The translations under genes and the position numbers were made by a program. Positions 8,105-14,054 of a stretch of 16,382 nucleotides of DNA are shown in pieces; within the stretch, counting starts at the first letter, position 1, and every line of letters begins with the position of its first letter. Where the stretch lies: the NCBI GenBank assembly GCA_002430755.1, contig DJCX01000053.1, positions 1 to 16,382 on the forward strand. The letters run 5' to 3'. This stretch comes from Flavobacteriales bacterium UBA5939 (GTDB lineage: Bacteria > Bacteroidota > Bacteroidia > Flavobacteriales > Schleiferiaceae). Below the pieces are notes generated by a model. That model had not been told where the DNA came from. It saw only the letters and a program-made list of their open reading frames with translations, and searched no databases.

Positions 8105-8535
8105 TATTCGACGATGTCCCAAGTGTGGTCGGCCAAAAGTAGCACTTTGTGCATGAATTCAAACGGGCACTTTCGCCATTCAGAGGGACCTATCATACTT
8201 AAGACGGTGGAACCATTGTCGCGGCGGTATAGGAAATAGGTGTGGTTTATCTCAGGTTTAAAACCCATCTCAGCGCTGTAGATGTGCGCACTGAGTTCTT
8301 TTCTATCTTGGATTTTTTTGGCTTGCGCCGCAAGCAACTCTATTTGCTCCTTGATCTGATCAAGTTGCATATCCGTTTGCATCTCCATGGCATTGACGTC
8401 GAGAGATTTGTTTTTAAGCACATCTACTGCTTTGAATGCAGGTGCACTTACCGACGAACCATAGGGCAATAAACTTGCATTCTCAGCAATTTTATCGGGA
8501 TCAATAGGGTTATGTGTTCGCTTATCTTCTGCCAT
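8104..8535 (-). CDS. DUF2452 protein, relative of human C1orf50
   Basis: A 143-residue soluble protein of unknown function. From memory of the family, it matches DUF2452, the domain found in the uncharacterised human protein C1orf50. The shared features are an LPYG-like N-terminal segment (residues 23-26), a central amphipathic stretch with IKEQIELLAAQAKKI, and a C-terminal core with HTYFLYRRDNG, SMIGPSEW and CPFEF followed by HTWD. No signal peptide or membrane segment is present. The middle third (about 55-85) is predicted helical, possibly a coiled coil. The gene sits 3 bases after the DUF429 gene and overlaps the hydrolase start by one base, so it is co-transcribed with both. No catalytic motif is evident. 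The family call is a recalled resemblance and should be confirmed with an HMM search. Confidence 0.8.
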   Translation of the reverse strand: MAEDKRTHNPIDPDKIAENASLLPYGSSVSAPAFKAVDVLKNKSLDVNAMEMQTDMQLDQIKEQIELLAAQAKKIQDRKELSAHIYSAEMGFKPEINHTYFLYRRDNGSTVLSMIGPSEWRKCPFEFMHKVLLLADHTWDIVE

Positions 8536-8538
8536 GTG

Positions 8539-9132
8539 TCAAAAATAAATCAATCCTTCAGCTTTGTCGCCCAAGGTATTCGCTTTTTCATTTATGTAAC
8601 GCTCAGCGGTTCTTAAGGCCATGAGAGCATCGAATTGGTGCCAATTATCAACCTCTACAGCATCAAGATTCCAGCCAGTGTCACCCGCCAGAGCATCTTT
8701 CGCTTCTGAGAGAAAAGCTTTGTCTTTTTTGTAACGCTTTGAATCTAGTTGTAGTTCTTGAGCAGTCAATTTTGGATAAACTTCAATGACCTTACTCGCT
8801 GTGGTTTGTCTTAGCCAATGAGCCAATTCTATGGCTCGTGCAGTTAAGCCGCCCAAGAACATGGGACTCATAGCTTTGGCTTCTAAATCGGCTTTTCTGT
8901 AATGGTAATTGGTAAAACCGTCAATTTCACGAAGAGCACCCGGTATAGATAAGGGAGCGTCAATCCCAATGACATTCGGTTTCAAAGGCTCGAGTAGCTC
9001 TTTAAGCCACTTATCAGCATCTTTGTTTTTGGTCGCTTGGTGCACTGAGATTCTGCTGTCACTAATAATAGCAGCACAAGTAAAGCCTGACGTTTTGCTT
9101 CCGTAGTCAACTCCGACTATTACTTTTCCCAT
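8539..9132 (-). CDS. DUF429 protein, predicted RNase H-like fold
   Basis: A 197-residue protein matching the DUF429 family, predicted to adopt an RNase H/ribonuclease-like fold with possible nuclease activity. The acidic residues expected for metal binding are present: Asp9 in GVDYGSKTSG, Asp58 in IGIDAPLS, and Asp168 in HQFDALMAL. EVYPKL (117-122) is another family hallmark. No member has a well-settled substrate that I can cite, so the nuclease idea rests on fold. Its start codon lies 13 bases inside the upstream SRPBCC gene, and its TGA stop is 3 bases before the DUF2452 start, so it is an internal operon gene. Confidence 0.85.
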   Translation of the reverse strand: MGKVIVGVDYGSKTSGFTCAAIISDSRISVHQATKNKDADKWLKELLEPLKPNVIGIDAPLSIPGALREIDGFTNYHYRKADLEAKAMSPMFLGGLTARAIELAHWLRQTTASKVIEVYPKLTAQELQLDSKRYKKDKAFLSEAKDALAGDTGWNLDAVEVDNWHQFDALMALRTAERYINEKANTLGDKAEGLIYF

Positions 9133-9581
9133 TTTCCGAATATTTCTTCAACCCGTTGGATGCGAAAGTCAAATATCTCTTCAAGTTTTGGTTTGACGAT
9201 TAGGGGGTGAGCCAACTTACCAAGAAGACCTAGGGGTACCTTGTAATTTACTCGGTCTAACATTTCAACTCCACCTTCTATTTCTTTGAAGTGATGCTCA
9301 TGATGCCAGATAGCGTAGGGTCCTACTCGCTGTTCGTCTACGAAATAATTGGGTGCATCAACATAAGTAATCTCAGTTGTCCAATTCATTTTAATACCAA
9401 ACAACGGACTCACTTTATAATTGATAAATAAGCCGGGGTACATTTTCTCAGGTACTTCGCTTAAAATATCGAAGCCCATTTCGCTTGGGGTAATCTTCGA
9501 TAGGTTACCGGGATTTTGGAAAAAACTCCAGGCTTCTTCGAGTGAAATGGGGATGCGTTGGATACGCTCTATGGTATACAT
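9120..9581 (-). CDS. SRPBCC-superfamily lipid- or ligand-binding protein
   Basis: A 153-residue protein with the START/Bet v1 (SRPBCC) pattern: an N-terminal strand (YTIERIQRIPI), the helix-grip start SLEEAWSFFQNPGNLSKITP at 13-32, a run of beta strands containing NYKVSPLFGIKMNWTTEI, and a C-terminal helix (PKLEEIFDFRIQRVEEIF). It resembles the cyclase/dehydrase-like and COG4276 groups found widely in bacteria, which bind hydrophobic ligands in a deep cavity. No ligand can be read from the sequence. It is the first gene of the four-gene minus operon and overlaps the DUF429 gene by 13 bases. A promoter-like box TATTGTTG lies at 9614-9607, with a 6-bp inverted repeat next to it. Confidence 0.85.
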   Translation of the reverse strand: MYTIERIQRIPISLEEAWSFFQNPGNLSKITPSEMGFDILSEVPEKMYPGLFINYKVSPLFGIKMNWTTEITYVDAPNYFVDEQRVGPYAIWHHEHHFKEIEGGVEMLDRVNYKVPLGLLGKLAHPLIVKPKLEEIFDFRIQRVEEIFGKWEK

Positions 9582-9587
9582 AATCAG

Positions 9588-9607
9588 GCGTTATTCCTGC
9601 TTAACGC
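9588..9607. repeat. Inverted repeat GCGTTA-N8-TAACGC in the operon leader
   Basis: Perfect 6-base arms at 9588-9593 and 9602-9607 are separated by 8 bases. No T-tract follows on either strand, so it is not an intrinsic terminator. It overlaps the expected transcription start of the SRPBCC operon, a position suited to an operator. A chance dyad cannot be excluded. Confidence 0.35.
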
Positions 9608-9614
9608 AACAATA
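9607..9614 (-). promoter_or_regulatory. Possible -7 box for the SRPBCC-DUF429-DUF2452-hydrolase operon
   Basis: On the minus strand TATTGTTG matches TAnnTTTG at all fixed positions except one. The expected transcript start near 9600 gives a leader of about 20 bases before the ATG at 9581. No convincing -33 element is seen. The right arm of an inverted repeat (9588-9607) touches the box. Confidence 0.3.
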
Positions 9615-9646
9615 GAGTAGAGGTTCAGTAAATGAGGTCGAATCTA

Positions 9647-10162
9647 TTAGATTCTTTTCATTTGTTGTTTGATGTACTTGGTCTGCTCAGCTAATACACC
9701 TTTAGAGTCGAGACGTTTCACATCAGTCAAAAGAATCTGAGCCTCTTTTTTACGACGTTTGGTTAAGGCAATGCCCGCCAAATTAAGTTTCGCGAGTGCT
9801 TTATCTTGATCCATACGAAGACCAGTATTTAAGGCTTTCTTCAACAGAGTTTCTGCCTTACCTACCTTTCTTTGAGATTCAATCATCCCCGAGAGTAAGT
9901 AATAGTAAGCCAACTGGGTTTTAATTAAGCTTTGCTCCGGGTTTTTGATGCCTCCAAGAGCCTTTTCTGCTTTTTCCAGATCTTGCTTACGCATGTGGTA
10001 CAGTGAGATTAGAATGCGTTCGTTTCTGAAGTAAGTAAAGAGCACAATGGCGGCAGGGAATAGCAATGCAATACCATTGCCAATTTCTCCGTCAATAAAA
10101 CTGTAAAGCGACCAACCGAAAATTGCCGCCGATACTACTATTCTGATGATTTTACTAAACAT
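9647..10162 (-). CDS. Membrane-anchored TPR-like protein
   Basis: A 171-residue protein with two N-terminal membrane segments (about residues 5-22 and 27-45) joined by a short acidic turn (IDGEIGNG), so both ends probably lie on the same side of the inner membrane. The remainder is helical and basic. It has a tetratricopeptide-like rhythm at about 50-165: pairs of helices such as QDLEKAEKALGGI, QLAYYYLLSGM, KAETLLKKALNTG and KLNLAGIALTKR. TPR-like domains mediate protein contacts; no partner is evident. The gene is divergent from the trmH-like gene and separated from it by 35 bases. A near-match -7 box (TTTCTTTG, 10190-10183 on the minus strand) could drive it. It ends 65 bases before the SRPBCC gene, so read-through into that operon is possible. 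Confidence 0.75.
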   Translation of the reverse strand: MFSKIIRIVVSAAIFGWSLYSFIDGEIGNGIALLFPAAIVLFTYFRNERILISLYHMRKQDLEKAEKALGGIKNPEQSLIKTQLAYYYLLSGMIESQRKVGKAETLLKKALNTGLRMDQDKALAKLNLAGIALTKRRKKEAQILLTDVKRLDSKGVLAEQTKYIKQQMKRI

Positions 10163-10167
10163 GTGCT

Positions 10168-10175
10168 TACTTTTG
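10168..10175 (+). promoter_or_regulatory. Bacteroidota-type -7 box for the trmH-like gene
   Basis: TACTTTTG is a perfect match to TAnnTTTG. The expected transcript start near 10182 leaves a leader of about 16 bases before the ATG at 10198. The box sits in the 35-base divergent gap, so transcription start regions of both genes overlap. No clear -33 TTG at the expected distance. Confidence 0.5.
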
Positions 10176-10197
10176 AACCACGCAAAGAAACAAAGAA

Positions 10198-10881
10198 ATG
10201 GACAGAGTTAATTGGAAATTGATGTCGCTAGAGGAAAAACAAGCATTTTATGCGAAGATTTCTTTGGAACTCAGTGATCACAAACGCCAATTATTCGAAC
10301 GTAAAATACAGCACCGTACTCGCCACTTTTCCCTGGCGTTAGAGGATATGATGAAGACTCAAAATGCATCGGCGCTCATGCGTACTGCAGATGCATTTGG
10401 CGTTCAACGCGTTGATATATACGACAAGAACGAACGCTTTAATGTTAGCTCCGGGATAAGTAAAGGGGTAGAGAAGTGGTTGGATACTTCATTCTTTAAT
10501 ACTTATAACGAAGGCGGTGTGGCAGAGTGGGCAGAGTTGCTCAAATATTCAGGGAGAAAGCTCTACGTTACCGCCTTGAATGCTAGTGCCAAACCGTTGC
10601 ACGACATAGATCCTACTATTCCTGCGACTATTTGCTTTGGCAACGAACAAGAGGGTGCCTCCGAAGAACTCCTTAAATATGCTGATGAAGTCATTTACAT
10701 TCCGATGAAGGGTTTTGTAGAAAGTTTTAACGTAAGCGTAAGCTGTGGGATAGTCTTGCACCATCTCACCCATAAAATGGAAGAAGCAGGAATTGCCCGA
10801 GGTTTGAGTCAAGAAGACGAAATCACAACTAAAATTGATTGGGCTTTAAGAACAATCCCGAACCCGCAACGCTTTCTCTAG
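10198..10881 (+). CDS. TrmH-family RNA 2'-O-ribose methyltransferase (SpoU class)
   Basis: A 227-residue SPOUT-class methyltransferase, most likely forming 2'-O-methylguanosine at tRNA position 18. All three SpoU motifs are visible: motif 1 NASALMRTADAFG at 56-68 with the catalytic-type Arg62, motif 2 FGNEQEG at 147-153, and motif 3 IPMKGFVESFNVSVS at 168-182, where the trefoil knot binds S-adenosylmethionine. Motif 3 reads SFN where SLN is usual, a conservative change. The N-terminal helical part (1-50) and short C-terminal tail fit TrmH better than RlmB, which carries an extra N-terminal RNA-binding domain. A perfect -7 box lies 22 bases upstream. The stop shares the palindrome CTAG with the stop of the opposite-strand AlbA_2 gene. 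RNA target inferred. Confidence 0.88.
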   Translation: MDRVNWKLMSLEEKQAFYAKISLELSDHKRQLFERKIQHRTRHFSLALEDMMKTQNASALMRTADAFGVQRVDIYDKNERFNVSSGISKGVEKWLDTSFFNTYNEGGVAEWAELLKYSGRKLYVTALNASAKPLHDIDPTIPATICFGNEQEGASEELLKYADEVIYIPMKGFVESFNVSVSCGIVLHHLTHKMEEAGIARGLSQEDEITTKIDWALRTIPNPQRFL

Positions 10882-11531
10882 TCAAGAAAGTATGCAAACT
10901 TTCCTTGATCCTGTGCCCAGTCTATAACTTCCCAACGAATTAGTCTGGCCAGGGTTTCAACTGTTCTTCGACGATCGATAGCCATTACTTTGGCTGCTTT
11001 ACTTGTGCTAATGCCCGGGTAAACTTTAAGGTAATCTATGAGTTTACGTTCACTGTCGCTAAATTCTACAGGGCGTTTACTTCGGTTTGCTTGTTCCTGT
11101 TTCCATACTTCAATGAGGACGGCATTGGCGGCAAAATTCTCATCTTGATCCCTGTAGTAGGCAGTCATAGAGTCCAATTCTTCCACCTTGTACGGTTTAT
11201 CATTTCCTTCGGGAATATTGATTTCCCAAACGACCTTTCCATCAATATTGTGCGCAAGAATTTCGGGGTCTACACTCGGCGAAAGGAAAATCTGAGTAGC
11301 ATTTTCAATCATGTAGATGTCGTCCTCATCCTTAACACCAGCAACAACACCATTATCCCTAACTCCTATTAAAAGCCTGCCACCACTAGTATTAGAGAAT
11401 GCGCTAATCGTTCGTGCGATTTTACGGCTATCAGAAATCTTGTACTTGAAATCTTGATTCTCGTGCTCGCCCTCACGAATGAGTTCCAAGAGGTTTCTTG
11501 AAGAATAATTACTATCGAAATCTTTGTACAT
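10878..11531 (-). CDS. AlbA_2 (Schlafen-like) domain protein with C-terminal winged helix
   Basis: A 217-residue cytoplasmic protein. Residues about 12-125 match the AlbA_2 domain (once called AAA_4): EGEHENQDFKYKI at the start, then the hallmark AFSNTSGGRLLIGVRDNG at 44-61 and VVAGV. Residues about 157-217 look like a winged helix-turn-helix (ISTSKAAKVMAIDRRRTVETLARLIRWEVI). Many AlbA_2 proteins carry a longer middle region, absent here. Known relatives include transcription regulators and Schlafen nucleases, so both DNA binding and RNA cleavage are conceivable; no function can be fixed from sequence. Its 3' end overlaps trmH by 4 bases and its start region overlaps the promoter-like region of the divergent gene. 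It could regulate its neighbours, but that is inference. Confidence 0.85.
   Translation of the reverse strand: MYKDFDSNYSSRNLLELIREGEHENQDFKYKISDSRKIARTISAFSNTSGGRLLIGVRDNGVVAGVKDEDDIYMIENATQIFLSPSVDPEILAHNIDGKVVWEINIPEGNDKPYKVEELDSMTAYYRDQDENFAANAVLIEVWKQEQANRSKRPVEFSDSERKLIDYLKVYPGISTSKAAKVMAIDRRRTVETLARLIRWEVIDWAQDQGKFAYFLD
11519..11526 (+). promoter_or_regulatory. Possible promoter of the 11557 gene, inside the AlbA_2 start
   Basis: AATCTTTG matches TAnnTTTG in all but one fixed position, and a TTG at 11498-11500 lies 18 bases upstream as a -33 candidate. The expected transcript start near 11533 fits a GTG start at 11557. The box lies within the first codons of the divergent AlbA_2 gene. 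Confidence 0.35.
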
Positions 11532-11556
11532 ACAACACTATTCGTATCTTAATTCT

Positions 11557-11982
11557 GTGGAGCAAATCATCAATCATAGCGATCCTAGTTTCTTCGAAGA
11601 AATCAATTACCTGCTAACACAAAGGCTTGCGGCTCAAAGTGCTTACGAGGATGTGCTCGAAATGCTTTTAGAGAAGTTGGAGGGCCATGGAAAAGTTAAC
11701 ACAGATATTGGATTATTGTTGGCCTACGGAAAAGAAGCTTTTGACGAGCAAGCCATGACCAGTTCTAGTATAGATTACCTCAGAAACCTAGGCCATACTT
11801 CTTCTCAGGTATTGGCAATCATAGAGAAGTTAAGGTATGAATTGCGTCTACTTGACAATGAGCATTTTGAAAACCAGTATTCAGCCTTGATTGGCTTTAT
11901 TGATTTTGTGGTGCAATCTTGGAACAAGCTCAAAGAGATTGAAGCAGTATATACTGACGAGCTTAAATATCTGATGAATTAA
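11557..11982 (+). CDS. Small helical protein of unknown function
   Basis: I do not recognise this protein. It is soluble, acidic and leucine-rich, with no signal peptide or membrane segment, and seems almost wholly helical (for example SFFEEINYLLTQRL, YEDVLEMLLEKLEG, SQVLAIIEKLRYELRLL, NKLKEIEAVYTDELKYL). No catalytic motif is visible. The frame has no ATG near its start: a stop lies at 11506-11508, and the candidates are TTG 11524 (152 residues) and GTG 11557 (141 residues). I prefer GTG because a promoter-like box at 11519-11526 would start transcription after the TTG. The gene is divergent from AlbA_2 and convergent with the lipoprotein gene, whose stop directly abuts its own. Real coding is supported by the tight packing on both sides. 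Confidence 0.65.
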   Translation: MEQIINHSDPSFFEEINYLLTQRLAAQSAYEDVLEMLLEKLEGHGKVNTDIGLLLAYGKEAFDEQAMTSSSIDYLRNLGHTSSQVLAIIEKLRYELRLLDNEHFENQYSALIGFIDFVVQSWNKLKEIEAVYTDELKYLMN

Positions 11983-12345
11983 TTACTTGGTGACGTAGAT
12001 AACATCTACAAGCGCCTGAACATCACTGTTTCTTCCGAACCATTTCGTTTTAAACTCTTCAGAGTAAACACGAATGTTTGCGATAGTCACAGAATCCCCG
12101 TAGGCTTTTCTCGCCTCGTACAGCATCTTTTCATAGGAAATCAATCCGTCGTGTAGGACTACCTCACGGGTCTGTTCAGCAGCCGTGATTTTATCACTGT
12201 AAATGACATCAGGGTATACAGTGATGGTGCCCATATAGGTCCAAGATGTTCCATATAGCGCATTCGCTGTGTCGTACAACGAGCGATTAGGACTCGCGCA
12301 AGAAACAAGAAGTCCCAGTAATGCTAGTGATAGTATCTTTTTCAT
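11983..12345 (-). CDS. Small lipoprotein of unknown function
   Basis: A 120-residue predicted lipoprotein. The signal peptide is MKKILSLALLGLLVS with lipobox LVSC and lipidated Cys16. The mature part is about 105 residues, hydrophilic and probably mixed alpha/beta, with strands such as WTYMGTITVYP and a C-terminal DVQALVDVIYVTK. I recognise no domain. There is no Asp after the cysteine, and sorting in Bacteroidota is not read reliably from that position, so inner versus outer membrane is open. A perfect -7 box (TAGCTTTG, minus strand 12373-12366) lies 21 bases upstream of the start, just after the terminator of the upstream small gene, so it forms its own transcription unit. It meets the 11557 gene stop to stop. 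Confidence 0.75.
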   Translation of the reverse strand: MKKILSLALLGLLVSCASPNRSLYDTANALYGTSWTYMGTITVYPDVIYSDKITAAEQTREVVLHDGLISYEKMLYEARKAYGDSVTIANIRVYSEEFKTKWFGRNSDVQALVDVIYVTK

Positions 12346-12365
12346 AGTCTAGGTTAGCTTTCATT

Positions 12366-12373
12366 CAAAGCTA
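12366..12373 (-). promoter_or_regulatory. Bacteroidota-type -7 box of the lipoprotein gene
   Basis: On the minus strand TAGCTTTG is a perfect TAnnTTTG match. The expected start near 12359 gives a 14-base leader to the ATG at 12345. The box begins right after the hairpin at 12375-12403, giving a clean order of terminator, promoter, gene. Confidence 0.5.
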
Positions 12374-12374
12374 T

Positions 12375-12403
12375 AAAAAAACAGCCCAGTTGGGCTGTTT
12401 TTT
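12375..12403 (-). terminator. Intrinsic (potentially bidirectional) terminator
   Basis: CAGCCCA and TGGGCTG form a perfect 7-bp stem with a 2-base GT loop, flanked by seven A residues on one side and six T residues on the other. Read on the minus strand it ends transcription of the small gene at 12402-12605, whose stop codon overlaps the A/T flank. It could also stop transcripts arriving on the plus strand. Confidence 0.85.
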
Positions 12404-12605
12404 ACAGAGACTTAATTCGTGCCTCCAATGCTTTTTGACTGATCTTAATTCCACGCTCTTTACAATACGCTGAAATTCGTTTCAAATCACCCTTAAACTG
12501 TTTAATGGCCTGGTTAATACTACAAATAGGGTTCATAATGGACCGTTTTAGAATTAACACAGCAGTAAGGTAGTCGTTCTTTTTCGTTTGGCAGAATAAT
12601 AACAT
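12402..12605 (-). CDS. Very small basic protein of unknown function
   Basis: I do not recognise this gene. From the ATG at 12605 it encodes 67 residues; from the inner ATG at 12536 it encodes 44 (MNPICSINQAIKQFKGDLKR...), and a TTG at 12611 is also in frame. The C-terminal 44 residues are strongly basic and look like two short helices ending in KALEARIKSL. There is no signal peptide or membrane segment. The best evidence for a real gene is its stop codon overlapping an intrinsic terminator in the right orientation, immediately followed by the promoter of the next gene. It is divergent from the first Crp/Fnr gene, with a dyad at 12602-12624 over its longer start. A small RNA ending at the same terminator is an alternative reading. 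Confidence 0.5.
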   Translation of the reverse strand: MLLFCQTKKNDYLTAVLILKRSIMNPICSINQAIKQFKGDLKRISAYCKERGIKISQKALEARIKSL

Positions 12606-12624
12606 GTTCAATTTTGAAACATGT
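12602..12624. promoter_or_regulatory. Nested dyad in a divergent intergenic region, possible Crp/Fnr-type operator
   Basis: Outer arms ACATGTT (12602-12608) and AACATGT (12618-12624) are perfect inverted repeats, and inner arms TTCAA (12607-12611) and TTGAA (12614-12618) form a second dyad. The element lies between the small basic gene and the first Crp/Fnr gene, about 95 bases upstream of the latter. Its size suits a dimeric regulator. Binding by the adjacent regulators is a guess. Confidence 0.4.
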
Positions 12625-12718
12625 CGAATCTCTTTTGGTAATTACTCGACTTTAGGCCGAAGAACTGCCCAAAAATTTAATTAACTTGGTACAACCAACC
12701 AACCAATAATCTGATCCT

Positions 12719-13324
12719 ATGGTCTCCACCAATAAGTCAGAGCTGATACTCAAGGGTCTTTTGTCCATCTATCCTATCAGCCATGATTTCGAAAGGCAAG
12801 AGTTACTCACTCTGTCGAATGAATTTCAATGGCGACAAATACATCGTGGGGATTTGTTGTGGGCCGAAGGGCTTGATAAAGATCACCTATACTTTATCGT
12901 GAATGGATCGTGTGCAGAATACCTTCAACACGATAGTCAAGAATCACTGATTCGCTTTTACCACGAAGGAAAATTTGCATTTTCTGAGGACATACTAATC
13001 TATGGAGTTCCTTCTGAAACCCGTTGCGTGGCACTTACAGATGCAGTAATTGCATCATGCCCTAAACAAGTGCTCTTAGACGATACCTTAGATAAGGTAG
13101 TCGGAGCAAAACTGCTGAGTATTCTATTAAACTTCAGTATGACAGAATACCGCAACACGACTTATGAAATGCTTCAAGCCAGCGGAAAAGCCAGGCTTCA
13201 AGCGGCCATCTCTCAGAGTCCGAATTTGTTAAACATTATTCCACGCAAGGAATTGGCTGACTATCTTGGCTTATCTAGAGCCTCATTGTTCAGAGCGTTA
13301 AAATCCTTTGGTCATGAAGAGTAA
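12719..13324 (+). CDS. Crp/Fnr-family transcriptional regulator (first of a pair)
   Basis: A 201-residue regulator with the Crp/Fnr layout. A cyclic-nucleotide-binding-like beta-roll spans about residues 25-120, a dimer helix about 122-160, and a C-terminal helix-turn-helix lies at 176-196 (RKELADYLGLSRASLFRALKS). The phosphate-binding cassette is poorly conserved: the usual R-S-A is replaced by TRCVA near 101-105, so cAMP binding is not supported. There is no cysteine cluster for an Fnr-type iron-sulfur centre. A weak -7 box (TAACTTGG, 12682-12689) lies upstream. The gene overlaps the second regulator by 11 bases, so the two products are made together and might form a heterodimer. A dyad at 12602-12624 could be their target. 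Confidence 0.85.
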   Translation: MVSTNKSELILKGLLSIYPISHDFERQELLTLSNEFQWRQIHRGDLLWAEGLDKDHLYFIVNGSCAEYLQHDSQESLIRFYHEGKFAFSEDILIYGVPSETRCVALTDAVIASCPKQVLLDDTLDKVVGAKLLSILLNFSMTEYRNTTYEMLQASGKARLQAAISQSPNLLNIIPRKELADYLGLSRASLFRALKSFGHEE

Positions 13325-13922
13325 TCAAGACGCCATGCGCGCCTATTTTGAAGCACTGCCGGTCTACACACCCGCTTTTAAATCAACTGTAGATAGCGTG
13401 GTGGCTGCCTTAGGGGAAAGCGTGAAAAAGAAAAAGGGTCAGGTCGTGGAAGAATTGACCCTGCACAATAAAGACTTCTGGTTTTTAAAGTCGGGATTCT
13501 TGAAGGAGATGTACAAGAACCCTATTGAGAAAGAGGATTCACTGTTCAGCTTGATTCCACCTCTGAGTATTTTTGTGAATGAGGACACACTATTTAATGA
13601 CCAGCATCCTCAACATTACTACACGACTTACAGTGACGTTGAGTTTATTCGATTCAAATACGAAGATTTTGAACGAATCAATGCGAAGCATCCACTGCTC
13701 CAATTACTCTATCTGAGCGGTACTGCTGAAATTCAAAAAAATCGACGTGCCCGATTGATCATGCTTCGGATGCGTAGAACGATTGATAGGGTAGAGTGGG
13801 TGAAAACCAATCGTCCAGATTTATACAAGCACATGGACCGTGTGACCCTCGCTCAATATATTGGAGTGTCGCGGGCTGGCCTTTACAGAGCTTTTGAAAA
13901 GTCTAATAAGTTTCAATTCTGA
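13314..13922 (+). CDS. Crp/Fnr-family transcriptional regulator (second of a pair)
   Basis: A 202-residue paralog of the upstream regulator. A degenerate beta-roll domain covers about residues 25-120, a long helix about 121-160, and a clear C-terminal helix-turn-helix lies at 177-197 (VTLAQYIGVSRAGLYRAFEKS). The recognition helix resembles that of the neighbour (SRASLFRALKS versus SRAGLYRAFEKS), while the N-terminal domains differ strongly, suggesting different sensing with related DNA targets. The phosphate-binding cassette is missing altogether, so a classical cyclic nucleotide ligand is unlikely. The ATG at 13314 is chosen over a TTG at 13308. It lies 11 bases inside the first regulator gene. 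No hairpin terminator follows; the next gene begins 132 bases later. Confidence 0.83.
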   Translation: MKSNQDAMRAYFEALPVYTPAFKSTVDSVVAALGESVKKKKGQVVEELTLHNKDFWFLKSGFLKEMYKNPIEKEDSLFSLIPPLSIFVNEDTLFNDQHPQHYYTTYSDVEFIRFKYEDFERINAKHPLLQLLYLSGTAEIQKNRRARLIMLRMRRTIDRVEWVKTNRPDLYKHMDRVTLAQYIGVSRAGLYRAFEKSNKFQF

Positions 13923-14054
13923 GATAAAAAGATTCAAAATAACATTTTAAAGCCTGATTTTCGCAATAAAATGAATCGATAAAGAGAATTTTAGAATTCG
14001 TGACCATTGGTAGAGGCTGCATCTTAGCAGTATCAATTTTAAACACAATTAGTC

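Noticed and set aside
11563..11570. Minus-strand ATGATTTG as promoter of the AlbA_2 gene
   Set aside because: The TA dinucleotide is replaced by AT and no -33 element is seen.
12692..12706. Short tandem CCAA repeat
   Set aside because: Three copies plus a partial one of a 4-base unit in a leader region; too short to call a functional repeat.
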